22,495 nucleotides of DNA from Planctomycetaceae bacterium (GTDB taxonomy: Bacteria > Planctomycetota > Planctomycetia > Pirellulales > Pirellulaceae). A program made the position numbers and the translations under genes. Positions 14,223 through 22,495 of the stretch are shown here, piece after piece. The notes beneath the pieces were generated by a model. The model was not told the DNA's origin, searched no databases, and saw only the letters and a program-made list of their open reading frames with translations. The stretch's first letter is position 1, and each line of letters begins with the position of its first letter. The stretch spans positions 17,090-39,584 of the forward strand of contig PADE01000030.1 of the NCBI GenBank assembly GCA_002702965.1, in the 5' to 3' direction.

Positions 14223-17090
14223 ATGGAAACCCTGAAACTCCACATCTGCGCTTGTGGCCATCAATGGCCCGCCACCACTGCCACAACAGGAAACGCGACC
14301 ATAAGTTGTCCAGTCTGTGGCACACCGCTTGATCCAATCGACCCCGGTGAGACGAAACAAGATCCTTCGCGCGAGAAAACGGTGCCACCAGAAGAGAGCG
14401 GTGACCAGTTGACGTTCGATCATTCGGCCACATCGGCTCTCTCTTCCGCGGCATCAAGCGATACGATCGCGTCTGACTACAACGCGGAAGAGAGCACGCT
14501 TGTTGCAGATATTTCCCCGGCCACTGAGGCGACAGCTGGTTTCCCGCCATCTTCTCACGATCCCGAAGATCATCATGTCGATCAGACGATCGATCTGCCG
14601 ACGCATAGCAGCACGAGCGTGTCGTCTGCGACAGGTAACAACGTAACCGACCAGACACTCGATCTGCAAACCAGCGCGACCGCCGGTCAAGGCGCCGCTG
14701 CGGCAACTGACGGTCCAGCCGCATCCGTCTCAGAGTTGCCGACGCGACACCAAGGTTCACACAGCATTACCCGTTTCCTGGCAGAGGGTGGACTGGGCAA
14801 AATCTTCGTCGCCCAGGATAAACGCCTCGAGCGTGAAGTCGTGATGAAGACAATCCGTTTCACCGCGAAACGGGAGTCGGAGGCCGTCGTGCGGTTCGAG
14901 CGTGAAGCACGGATTAATGCGCAACTCGAACACCCAAATATCGTCCCCATCTACCAGGCGGGCACCAACGAGGAAGACGGCCAGCCTTACTACACGATGA
15001 AGTTCATTCGCGGACGCGAATTCAAAGAACTGATTGACGACTATCACAACAACAGCGGTGACTCTGACGACGATCGGACGATGGAGCTTCGGCGGTTACT
15101 CACGCTCTTCGTCAACACGTGTCACGCCATTTCCTACGCGCACGATCGTGGCGTCGTTCATCGCGATATCAAACCCGAGAACATCGCAGTCGGTGAATTC
15201 GAAGAACTTCTCGTGCTCGATTGGGGTATCGCCAAAGTACTCAACGAGCCGGAGAGCGGCGATCAGCGTCAGGTCATGCTCGGCCCAAACGACTCGCTCG
15301 AAAAAACCCAGCAAGGGCGGATCGTGGGAACACCTGCGTATATGGCTCCCGAACAGGCGGCGGGCCAAAACGATCGGGTTGGACCCGCCGCCGATGTCTA
15401 CGCCCTTGGTGGTGTGCTGTTTCGTATTCTGACCGGCAAGACACCACATCGGCGCCTCCAGGAACACTCGCAGGCAGAAGTTTCTCGTTGGACCAAGAGG
15501 AAACAAACCGACCGGACCAGTATGTTGTCCGATTCCATCACGCGCGACAGTTCAACTGAAAATACGATCGACCTCTTACTGCGAATCCAAGATGGCGTCA
15601 TCGCAGCGCCTCGTGACATCAACCCAAACGCGCCCGCCGCGTTGGCAGCCGTTTGTCAAAAAGCGATGGAGTTGAATCCGGCCCTACGGTACAACGACGC
15701 AGCACAGCTGGCCCAAGAGATAAATTGCTGGCTCGCAGACGAAGCCGTTGCTGCCTTCCCAGACCCATGGTCGACCCGTGTCAGACGCTGGATTAAACGA
15801 CATCAAACACTCGTCGTCGGAACGGCAGCGGCGGTCGCGGCAACCGTTATCGGTCTGATCGCCATCGTGTTTGTAGTGACCAACGCGAACGCACAGCTCG
15901 ACAACAAGAACCACCAACTCGATCGGCTGAACAGCAGCCTCAAGAAGTCGAACAACGCAGAACGTGCCGCGCGTCAGCAAGCGCTGCGGCACCTGAAAGA
16001 CGCGAGAATCTCTGCCGATGCATGGTTACTTGATCTAAGTGGCGATTTACAGAATTACCCCGGGCTTGAAGCTGCCAGGGTGCGCCTGTTGGAAAAGGCG
16101 ACGACATACTACGAGTCCTTCACGAGCAAACCGACCAGTGATCCGCAACTACGAATCGAGTATGCCCGGTGCCAGATGCGTCTGGGGGATGTCTGGCGCT
16201 TACTCGGAGACGCCCAGAAGTCCAAAGACGCTTACACGCAAGCGGCGAACTCGCTGAGTGGCATTCAGGCACCGCCGGCGGAGCCCGGCGCGCTCGCGGT
16301 GCTGCGGGCAAACAGCCACACTGGGCTGGGTCTCGTCTACAGCGACCAACCGGCGACGCATGATCACGCACTCGGCGAATTTGAACAAGCCATTCAATTG
16401 CTCTCCCCCTTAGAGAAGTTGGGCACCGCCGGACGGAATGCACTGGCAACGGCGCACTGGGGAGCAGCGAAGATCTACGACACCCAAGGTGATCTTGAAA
16501 AGGCGAAGCAGTTTTTGTCGAAGGCAACCGCGGAATTCCAGAAACTGACCGGGGAAGAAGATAGCCCCAGGTTTATCGCCCGACGCCTCAACACGTTGAA
16601 TGACCTGGGCAGCGTGCTGGAGAAACAGGGACAACTGGCCGAATCCGCTGCGGTGCACAATGAAGCCGTACAGTTCTATTCCCAATTGATGACCGCGCAA
16701 CCGTCACGAGCTGACTATTTTGACGAACGAGACCAAAAAATGGCACAACTGGAAATCGCACTTCGTCAGATGGGCCACGCGGAAACAGCACTGGTTGTCG
16801 ACAACGCATTAGTCCAGGACTATTCCGCGCGATTCCAGGAAACGCTATTGAAAACTCTCGGTTATCTCGAGAACCGGGCGCTGACGCACGCCGCGCGGTG
16901 GCAACTTATGGTCACCCTGCAAAAAGACTCTGAATCACAACAGGCGTTACAATTGGCAATCCAGGACTACCATGCCCTGCTTGCCGCTGCGCCATCGACG
17001 GAGCTATTTGCCGAGCATCGCAGCCGCTATCAGACGGCTCTCTCAGAACTGCAAAAGTCTGCTGGGGACAAACCGGCCGACCCGCAGTAA
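14223..17090 (+). CDS. Membrane Ser/Thr protein kinase with zinc ribbon and C-terminal repeat region
   Basis: A 955-residue protein. Residues 1-35 form a four-cysteine zinc ribbon (Cys9, Cys11, Cys29, Cys32 in CACGH and CPVCG). A low-complexity Ser/Thr/Asp linker (36-178) contains two copies of DQT[IL]DL. The Hanks-type kinase domain covers about 181-505: glycine loop LAEGGLGKIFVA, VMKTI with catalytic Lys209, HRDIKPEN with Asp315, DWG in place of DFG (Asp333), and GTPAYMAPEQA. A membrane helix lies at about 530-553, preceded by a basic RRWIKRH. A coiled region (about 555-600) then leads to a TPR-like helical domain that is presumably periplasmic. All catalytic residues are present, so it should be active in phosphorylating Ser/Thr proteins. 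Targets are unknown. It is followed after 223 bp by a TonB-dependent receptor on the same strand. Confidence 0.92.
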   Translation: METLKLHICACGHQWPATTATTGNATISCPVCGTPLDPIDPGETKQDPSREKTVPPEESGDQLTFDHSATSALSSAASSDTIASDYNAEESTLVADISPATEATAGFPPSSHDPEDHHVDQTIDLPTHSSTSVSSATGNNVTDQTLDLQTSATAGQGAAAATDGPAASVSELPTRHQGSHSITRFLAEGGLGKIFVAQDKRLEREVVMKTIRFTAKRESEAVVRFEREARINAQLEHPNIVPIYQAGTNEEDGQPYYTMKFIRGREFKELIDDYHNNSGDSDDDRTMELRRLLTLFVNTCHAISYAHDRGVVHRDIKPENIAVGEFEELLVLDWGIAKVLNEPESGDQRQVMLGPNDSLEKTQQGRIVGTPAYMAPEQAAGQNDRVGPAADVYALGGVLFRILTGKTPHRRLQEHSQAEVSRWTKRKQTDRTSMLSDSITRDSSTENTIDLLLRIQDGVIAAPRDINPNAPAALAAVCQKAMELNPALRYNDAAQLAQEINCWLADEAVAAFPDPWSTRVRRWIKRHQTLVVGTAAAVAATVIGLIAIVFVVTNANAQLDNKNHQLDRLNSSLKKSNNAERAARQQALRHLKDARISADAWLLDLSGDLQNYPGLEAARVRLLEKATTYYESFTSKPTSDPQLRIEYARCQMRLGDVWRLLGDAQKSKDAYTQAANSLSGIQAPPAEPGALAVLRANSHTGLGLVYSDQPATHDHALGEFEQAIQLLSPLEKLGTAGRNALATAHWGAAKIYDTQGDLEKAKQFLSKATAEFQKLTGEEDSPRFIARRLNTLNDLGSVLEKQGQLAESAAVHNEAVQFYSQLMTAQPSRADYFDERDQKMAQLEIALRQMGHAETALVVDNALVQDYSARFQETLLKTLGYLENRALTHAARWQLMVTLQKDSESQQALQLAIQDYHALLAAAPSTELFAEHRSRYQTALSELQKSAGDKPADPQ

Positions 17091-17313
17091 ACCGGACATC
17101 TGACCTCCGGTCGTGCATTCGCCATATTCAACACAAACCGATGCGCTCGCTGGATTCGACGGCATTTTTCCGGTTCCGGACCCGCGCCAACCCGACGAAT
17201 CTGCACGCGCCGACCGATAGACAGAACCGTCGGAATTCTGTTTTTCATTACGTTCACAGCTGCCGGTTGTTTGGCAACTCGGCCTAACGCCTACAATCCC
17301 GGAAATCGCACGG

Positions 17314-19788
17314 ATGCGCATCACCGTCAAATCCATTGGCTGGCACTCGGCGGTAATGCTGCTCTTGCTGCCAGGTTTACACACACCGTCGATAGCCCAG
17401 ACAAGTGGCTTTCCTGGTACTACCGATTCGGCAACGGTGTCGGACGATTCGGTGTCACCCGTTCCCGAAACAGGAAACGAGCCAACCGACGACGACGATC
17501 AGGTCGGTCCGATCGACGCTACGGCTGACACCTTTCCCGACGGCACCCATCCGGTCGTTCAAATTCAGCCACCACCAAACGACGGTCGTCTCGACCGCCG
17601 TGAACCGCCAGCAGGGCGAGCGCCTGCAGCTTTGTCGCTTGACCTGTTCGGATCGAGATCATCTGGCTCCGGGGAATCTGGAGCCCGTAGAAAGTTGGGC
17701 GTCGATGTGGTCCGAGGAACCGAAGCGATAACTCGGGCTTCCTCGGATGGCGGCAGCCTGTTGGGAAAGTCGAATGCCACCAATGGCGTCACAGCACAGC
17801 GACGCACACCGGTCATCACAGACTTGCGGATTCGCGGTGCCCGGTCGGGCCAGATCCTGGCATCCGGTTCCTACTATGCACCGGCGCGCGTCGATCTCGA
17901 TACCATGTTGAGCAAGTTCGATTCCCGCATGATCGACACGATCACCGTCATCAAGGGTCCGTACTCGGTGCGCAATGGACCTGGATTCAAGTTCCTCGAT
18001 GTAGAGTTAATGGGTTCCCCGAGATACGCGGACGGGTTCCAGTCCAACTCCACGACGGGACTCCAATACCTGACCAACGGTGAGCAATGGTATGGGCGTC
18101 AATCGGTACAAGCGGGAGCCTCGGACTGGGGCGTGCGATTTGACTATGGGCATCGAACAGGAAGCAACTACGAAGCGGGAAGGGCGTTTGGCACGACTGG
18201 CGGCTTTATCTCACGAGAGCTGCCGTCCAGTTACAACTCACGCTACATGAATTTTGCATACGGAAAAGACATCGATGAGTCCAGCAGCATTGAATTCAGC
18301 TATCTACGACTCGATCAAACGGGTATCGAATTCCCCGGCTTGATTTTTGATATCAATTTCCTGGTTACCGATGGATTTGATTTCGACTACGAGCTCACCG
18401 ACTTGGAAATCAGCGACTCGTTTAAGATCAACGGGTGGTACAACCGCACCCGCTTCGCCGGCGACACCCGTGGAATCGGCAAGAATCTACAGATTCCAAC
18501 ACTCGTAGATTCTCTCCTCTCTGGGTACGCCATCACCGACGTCGACGGCATGTCGACCGGTTACCGAGCGGAATGGACATGGGATGACTCCGATGAATCC
18601 ACCTTCAGCCTCGGCACGGACCTGATTTTCCTAACGGCACAACTCAACGACATCGAGCCAGAATTCGAGCCAGAATTCATCGCGGATGGTGATTTGTTCA
18701 ATTTCCCTATTCCGGATTCGTATTCGCGCGACGTGGGATTCTTTATCGAACGCAATCGACAGCTATCTCCAACGTGGGAGACGACCGCCGGAGCCCGTGT
18801 CGATCTCGTACAGACCGACGCCGCCAGCATCAATTCAGGAGAAGTACCTAACACTGAATTTGGTGTAATTGACTCCTTCAATTACACCGACGATGAGTTG
18901 CGGCGACAATTCACAACCTGGGCGATCTTTCTCAACACCGAGAAACAACTGAGTGAGACGCACACGGTCTCCTTTGGTGCCGGGCATGCGCAGCGCCCAC
19001 CCAACCTGACGGAACTCTACGCGGATCAATCGTTCATCGGCAGCCTCCAACCGGGCTTTACGGCTGTGATCGGAGATCCGCTGCTGAAACCCGAACGACT
19101 CACCCAAATCGATGTCGGCGTCGCCTCCGACTACGGAAGGCTGCAAGTCGAAGTGAACGGATTCCACGCCTGGATCAACGACTACATCATCTTTGAAGAC
19201 CTCGAGGGACTGGATGCTCCAGGTGAACAAATTCAGTTTGCCGCCTACGGAAATACCGATCTGGCAACTCTGGTCGGCGGGGAGTGCTCGCTGGAATTCC
19301 AGCTGACCGAGGTGTGTACCGCGTTTGGCATGCTGAGTTACGTGGCCGGGCAGGATCACACCCGCAATGAACCGACGCAACAGTCCATTCGCGGTGCAAG
19401 TGGAGGAGTTTTCCATTTTCATGGCAACGAATTCCGCAGCGACGTCGACCTGGAAGAGGAACCACTCGCGGGAATCCCACCGATGACATCACTGCTCGGC
19501 CTGCGCTGGCAATCCCAAGAAGTGGACAATGTTTGGGGTACTGAAATCAGTATGCGGATCGTGTCGGGCCAGGATCGTATCGCGAGCAGCCTTTTCGAAT
19601 CGGAGACCCCCGGATTCAACACCTGGGACGTTCGCGCGTTTCGATATCTGACACCGAACTACTTGCTCACCGCGGGCGTCGAGAACTTCGCCAACCGGTT
19701 TTACCGCGAGCATCTGGACTTCCGGGTTGGCCGAGGCGTCTACCAACCCGGCCGGACATTCTTCTTCGGCAGCGAGTTGAGCTACTAA
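17314..19788 (+). CDS. TonB-dependent outer-membrane receptor
   Basis: An 824-residue protein with a signal peptide (MRITVK, hydrophobic core about 13-22, cleavage near SIA-Q). A long acidic and proline-rich stretch of about 100 residues precedes the plug. The plug domain spans about 128-240 and contains VITDLRIRGARSGQIL and DTITVIKGPYSVRNGPG, matching the usual 'ixVxrGPxSxxyG' plug signature. The remainder is a beta-barrel rich in alternating aromatic strands, with RPPNLTELYAD and PERLTQIDVG typical of receptor barrels, and the chain ends in an aromatic residue (GSELSY), the normal outer-membrane assembly signal. I could not find a clear TonB box. It imports a large or scarce ligand such as a siderophore, cobalamin or glycan; which one is unknown. 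A 12-bp tandem duplication at 18655-18678 encodes EPEFEPEF. Confidence 0.9.
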   Translation: MRITVKSIGWHSAVMLLLLPGLHTPSIAQTSGFPGTTDSATVSDDSVSPVPETGNEPTDDDDQVGPIDATADTFPDGTHPVVQIQPPPNDGRLDRREPPAGRAPAALSLDLFGSRSSGSGESGARRKLGVDVVRGTEAITRASSDGGSLLGKSNATNGVTAQRRTPVITDLRIRGARSGQILASGSYYAPARVDLDTMLSKFDSRMIDTITVIKGPYSVRNGPGFKFLDVELMGSPRYADGFQSNSTTGLQYLTNGEQWYGRQSVQAGASDWGVRFDYGHRTGSNYEAGRAFGTTGGFISRELPSSYNSRYMNFAYGKDIDESSSIEFSYLRLDQTGIEFPGLIFDINFLVTDGFDFDYELTDLEISDSFKINGWYNRTRFAGDTRGIGKNLQIPTLVDSLLSGYAITDVDGMSTGYRAEWTWDDSDESTFSLGTDLIFLTAQLNDIEPEFEPEFIADGDLFNFPIPDSYSRDVGFFIERNRQLSPTWETTAGARVDLVQTDAASINSGEVPNTEFGVIDSFNYTDDELRRQFTTWAIFLNTEKQLSETHTVSFGAGHAQRPPNLTELYADQSFIGSLQPGFTAVIGDPLLKPERLTQIDVGVASDYGRLQVEVNGFHAWINDYIIFEDLEGLDAPGEQIQFAAYGNTDLATLVGGECSLEFQLTEVCTAFGMLSYVAGQDHTRNEPTQQSIRGASGGVFHFHGNEFRSDVDLEEEPLAGIPPMTSLLGLRWQSQEVDNVWGTEISMRIVSGQDRIASSLFESETPGFNTWDVRAFRYLTPNYLLTAGVENFANRFYREHLDFRVGRGVYQPGRTFFFGSELSY
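18655..18678 (+). repeat. 12-bp perfect tandem duplication in the receptor gene
   Basis: The unit GAGCCAGAATTC occurs twice head to tail and encodes EPEF twice, probably in an extracellular loop of the barrel. It keeps the reading frame. Confidence 0.8.
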
Positions 19789-19826
19789 AGGCCAACCTCT
19801 GATCGGCTACGGCTGCCGCATGAACG

Positions 19827-19856
19827 CGCGCGTGCACCCCTAAGTTTGTACGCGCG
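19827..19856. terminator. Hairpin between convergent genes
   Basis: A 10-bp stem (CGCGCGTGCA pairing with TGTACGCGCG, one G-T wobble) encloses a 10-nt loop. It starts 38 bp after the receptor stop and ends 51 bp before the end of the convergent phosphodiesterase gene. There is no T-run on either side, so it is at best a Rho-independent-like or 3'-end-protecting structure serving both transcripts. Confidence 0.4.
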
Positions 19857-19907
19857 GCGATCGAATACGACGCAGACCGTCCACAAGAACGCACCGCCCG
19901 GTCAGCA

Positions 19908-20681
19908 TTATCCGAATTCGTATCGTTGTCCCGTCTTGAGCATCTCAAACGGTCCATCGAGTGCCGCCTCCAACTCGCTTTGTACTTCCGAGAGCAGGTT
20001 TGGTTTCGCGTGATTGATGATGATCCGTGGCAAATCACCGTCCCACTGACGCATAAAGCGAGCCGTATCGTCAGGCGTCATATGCTTACTCTTTTCAGCG
20101 AGCCACTGAAGGCGGGTCGGAAAAGTGCATTCGAGAAACACACCGGTGAGTTTCGGCAGGCGATTCAGCACCTGAACCCATGAAGGGCTGTACTCGGTAT
20201 CTGAAATGAACGCCACAACCGCGCTAGAATCGCTTACCAGAAACCCGAATGTGGGTACCGTATGACTTAACTGCAGCGACGTGACCTGGACCCCATGACA
20301 GGTAGCCGTGGCACCGACGGCAAGATCCTCAAAGCGGCAAAACTGCACTCCTTCTTCTCGCTCAATTCGCCCGAGATCGGGCCAAATGAGATCGTTGAAG
20401 AAATGCTTGTGCAACGCATCGATACAGGCAGCATGTGCATGAATTGTGGGCACCGCGTTCTTTACTAGGTCGCGTTGTTCCAGAAAGAACGGCAGTGACA
20501 TTACGTGGTCCATGTGACAATGTGACAGGAAGATGTCCGACACTCTGTCCTGTGTCGCTGCCGGGACCATCGTACCTAGCGCACCCGCGTCGATTGCGAT
20601 GTGTTCGTTGATGATACAGGTCGAGAGCAATTGCCCATTCCGCGGCACCGCGTCACCAGAACAAATCACATCGACATACAT
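19908..20681 (-). CDS. Class II 3',5'-cyclic-nucleotide phosphodiesterase (MBL fold)
   Basis: A 257-residue protein with a metallo-beta-lactamase fold. Metal ligands are visible: His54, His56, Asp58 and His59 in SHCHMDH, His140 in QLSHTVPTFG, Asp161 in ISDTEY, and His224 in IINHAKPN. The early IAIDAGALG strand and the HFFNDLIWPD segment (93-102) match class II cAMP phosphodiesterases of the CpdP/PDE1 type rather than general ribonuclease Z-like proteins. The predicted reaction is hydrolysis of cAMP and/or cGMP to the 5'-nucleotide. No signal peptide is seen, so it should be cytoplasmic. It lies 58 bp downstream of a class III cyclase gene on the same strand, which supports a role in removing that enzyme's product. 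A short inverted repeat (20723-20737) sits in the spacer. Specificity between cAMP and cGMP cannot be read here. Confidence 0.8.
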   Translation of the reverse strand: MYVDVICSGDAVPRNGQLLSTCIINEHIAIDAGALGTMVPAATQDRVSDIFLSHCHMDHVMSLPFFLEQRDLVKNAVPTIHAHAACIDALHKHFFNDLIWPDLGRIEREEGVQFCRFEDLAVGATATCHGVQVTSLQLSHTVPTFGFLVSDSSAVVAFISDTEYSPSWVQVLNRLPKLTGVFLECTFPTRLQWLAEKSKHMTPDDTARFMRQWDGDLPRIIINHAKPNLLSEVQSELEAALDGPFEMLKTGQRYEFG

Positions 20682-20739
20682 TAATCGAATCTCGCAGAAT
20701 GCGTTCTTCTGAAGCTCGCCTTCTCGGACGTCCCGAGCA

Positions 20740-22495
20740 TCATTTCTTTTCGAGTCGAATCACGCCCGCCCATTCTTCAGGCGGCTGCGGCCCAAATTGC
20801 GCAATGTGTTGGGCGAGGAACTTCGACGGGCTGTCCCTTTCCACCCATTGGTCCAACTTCTCTTTCGCGCCCTGCCAATCTCCGGCAGTAAAAGAGTCTA
20901 GCGCATTTCGATATCCATGGACAATCTCCGCGTCGCCAGACATACGATCATCTTGAGGAGTCACAATCGAGAAGACCTCGATGACATCATCCATGCCGGC
21001 CGGTTGTAGGACAGCAAGACGGCGAACGGTTTTTCCGGAAAATATCTCCGAGTTGCTAACCTGTTCCGCCGTCTGGCCCTCGAAGCATATCTTGCACCCG
21101 AACATCTTGGTCATTCCCTCTAGACGTGCACCCAAATTCACGATTGGCCCGAACACACCAATTTTCGCTTGCTGTTTTGTTCCGATCTGACCAGCCAGCC
21201 CTTTGCCGGTCGCGATCCCAACACCGAGAGCCAAGCCTTCCAGCGTTTCCCTTTCCGACGTTTCCATCGCATGAGCAAAATCGTGCAAGATCGACAGCGC
21301 GGACGATACGGCCGAAACCGCGGGGGCCGAATCGACAATCGGCCATCCCCAGAAACCAAGCGCCGCATCACCCTGGAAGTCCGCAATCGCACCGTCAGCG
21401 TCGATGATCCCACCCGCCATGACACTCAGCGCGCTGCGAATGCGCTTATAGAGCGACATGAGGTCTTCTCGGTACTTCTCACTGATCCGTGAAAATCCTC
21501 GCAAATCACAAAACAAGACCGCCAACGGTGCCTCGCTTGGCTCCAGCGCCAGACCACCGCTGGTCGAAAGGACTTTTTCGGCAATGCTCGGCGACAAGAA
21601 ACTCGACAACGCCGATTTTCTTTCATGGAATGCATTCGCGGCCGTAATCGATCGCAAGAACTCTCCCACGAGTTCAATGAACCGGCAATTCGATGCGAGT
21701 TGTTCGCGGTGCGCAATCACTCCTGGTCCCGAAATGTAGATACACCAGTGAACGTCCGCCGATTGGACGGGAACCGCGACTGCCCAACCCAGCCCATCAG
21801 TAACGGTCGCCTGGAGTTCGCCGCTGGCCGACGGACCCCAAGAGTGCACCGTCGTTTTTCCCGAAGCCAACGCCGCCGCCGTGACCCGCTTGCTGGGCCG
21901 AAACTCGGTGCTCAGCGTAGCCCGAACGTCAAACGAAAAATTAAGCGGGACGTAATCTCCCCACGGTGACTCACCCTGGTCTTCAGCCGTCTTCGTCCGA
22001 AACTCCATCACAGCCGCCGCGTCGGCCCGCGGTTGCGTCTGTAACAGAAACTTCGCCAATTGTTCGGCTAATTCGAGGCCTCCCTTAGCCGACTCAACGA
22101 GTGACGGAATTTTCGCTAGCGCGACTAGCTGTTTCTCCGGATCATCGGGCGATGCAGCCCGCAATTGACTGGCGGTAAACGTGATTTGATCCAGCAAGTG
22201 TGGTTCGGGAGCTTGCTGATCGTCATCACCTTGGGCGGGTTGCAGCGCTCGGCGGATCAAAGAAAACCGTGTCGACCCAATCTCAAAGTCATCTGTCTTC
22301 GAGAGCGTCAATTCACGCACAACCGATCCTTGAAAGACAATCGAATTACGCGCCGTTTCATTGCATCGAATGGTTACCGAGTCCTGGTCCGATGTGATGG
22401 TTCCGTGATGGCGGGAAATCGCGCCATCCCACCTGACGGCCAACCCATTATCCGGAGATCTGCCGAAGCTGACTTCCTGTCCTACAATGGGACGG
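20740..22495 (-). CDS. FHA-domain class III nucleotide cyclase, 5' end off window
   Basis: A partial gene with 584 visible residues; the frame is open to the window edge, so the true start lies beyond 22495. Residues 1-80 are most of an FHA domain (GRSPDN at 11-16, ISRHH at 26-30), a phosphothreonine-binding module. A middle region (about 105-290) looks GAF-like. The class III catalytic domain follows: metal-binding Asp330 in FCDLRGFS and Asp376 in FQGDAALGFWG, and the transition-state residues Asn453 and Arg457 in VNLGARLEG. The purine-pocket positions are unusual: Asp372 where adenylate cyclases have Lys, and Gly446 where they have Asp or Thr. A C-terminal TPR-like tail (YRNALDSFTAGDWQGA) is typical of many bacterial cyclases. 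There is no membrane segment in the visible part. It is predicted to make cAMP, or possibly another cyclic nucleotide, in response to a phosphoprotein signal. Confidence 0.87.
   Translation of the reverse strand, partial: RPIVGQEVSFGRSPDNGLAVRWDGAISRHHGTITSDQDSVTIRCNETARNSIVFQGSVVRELTLSKTDDFEIGSTRFSLIRRALQPAQGDDDQQAPEPHLLDQITFTASQLRAASPDDPEKQLVALAKIPSLVESAKGGLELAEQLAKFLLQTQPRADAAAVMEFRTKTAEDQGESPWGDYVPLNFSFDVRATLSTEFRPSKRVTAAALASGKTTVHSWGPSASGELQATVTDGLGWAVAVPVQSADVHWCIYISGPGVIAHREQLASNCRFIELVGEFLRSITAANAFHERKSALSSFLSPSIAEKVLSTSGGLALEPSEAPLAVLFCDLRGFSRISEKYREDLMSLYKRIRSALSVMAGGIIDADGAIADFQGDAALGFWGWPIVDSAPAVSAVSSALSILHDFAHAMETSERETLEGLALGVGIATGKGLAGQIGTKQQAKIGVFGPIVNLGARLEGMTKMFGCKICFEGQTAEQVSNSEIFSGKTVRRLAVLQPAGMDDVIEVFSIVTPQDDRMSGDAEIVHGYRNALDSFTAGDWQGAKEKLDQWVERDSPSKFLAQHIAQFGPQPPEEWAGVIRLEKK

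Noticed and set aside
14173..14760. 195-codon minus-strand open frame
   Set aside because: It is antisense to the zinc ribbon and linker of the kinase and is Arg/Ser-rich, as expected of a shadow frame.
18835..19422. 195-codon minus-strand open frame
   Set aside because: It is antisense to the TonB receptor barrel and has no recognisable domain or signal.
1..22495. tRNA, rRNA, CRISPR, insertion sequences, attachment sites
   Set aside because: Scanned for cloverleaf-like segments, regularly spaced repeats and transposase or integrase motifs by eye and found none; a covariance-model search would be needed for small RNAs.

Overview
The window most likely comes from a member of the Planctomycetota. 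This is an inference from gene families visible in the translations, not from a marker gene. The families are a DUF1549/DUF1553 protein with a CARCH haem-type motif paired with a DUF1501 protein, a secreted PQQ-like beta-propeller protein starting its mature part with WPQFRG, a large membrane Ser/Thr kinase, Tat-type signals on several enzymes, and two secreted alpha/beta hydrolases. I saw no rRNA, tRNA, CRISPR array, transposase or phage gene.

Layout. Positions 113-1462 (minus) hold the beta-propeller protein, divergent from two plus-strand alpha/beta hydrolases (1828-2760 and 2757-3920). The second hydrolase carries two EF-hands and is translationally coupled to the first. Converging on them is a long minus-strand run. 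In transcription order (13864 down to 4091) it encodes a DUF1549/DUF1553 protein, a DUF1501 protein, and a complete CUT1-type ABC sugar importer (ATPase, lipoprotein binding protein, two permeases). A 372-bp gap then precedes a Tat-exported Gfo/Idh/MocA-like oxidoreductase. The importer genes overlap or nearly touch, so they are one operon. The oxidoreductase has its own strong ribosome binding site and may be co-transcribed or separate.

A divergent intergenic region (13865-14222) leads to two plus-strand genes: a 955-residue kinase (zinc ribbon, kinase domain, membrane segment, helical repeat region) and an 824-residue TonB-dependent receptor. A 10-bp hairpin lies between the receptor and the convergent last pair of genes. 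That pair is a class II (metallo-beta-lactamase fold) cyclic-nucleotide phosphodiesterase and, upstream of it on the minus strand, an FHA-domain class III nucleotide cyclase. The cyclase runs off the right edge of the window.

How it fits together. The left two thirds reads as uptake and processing of a carbohydrate-like substrate: secreted esterase-like hydrolases, a sugar importer and a dehydrogenase. The substrate cannot be read from the sequence. The right third is signalling: a Thr kinase, and an FHA (phosphothreonine-reading) cyclase next to the phosphodiesterase that would destroy its product. The most interesting points are this make-and-break cyclic-nucleotide pair, the non-canonical purine-pocket residues of the cyclase, the repeated DQT[IL]DL motif in the kinase, the loss of the usual EKP lysine in the oxidoreductase, and a small hydrophobic frame just beyond the oxidoreductase stop.
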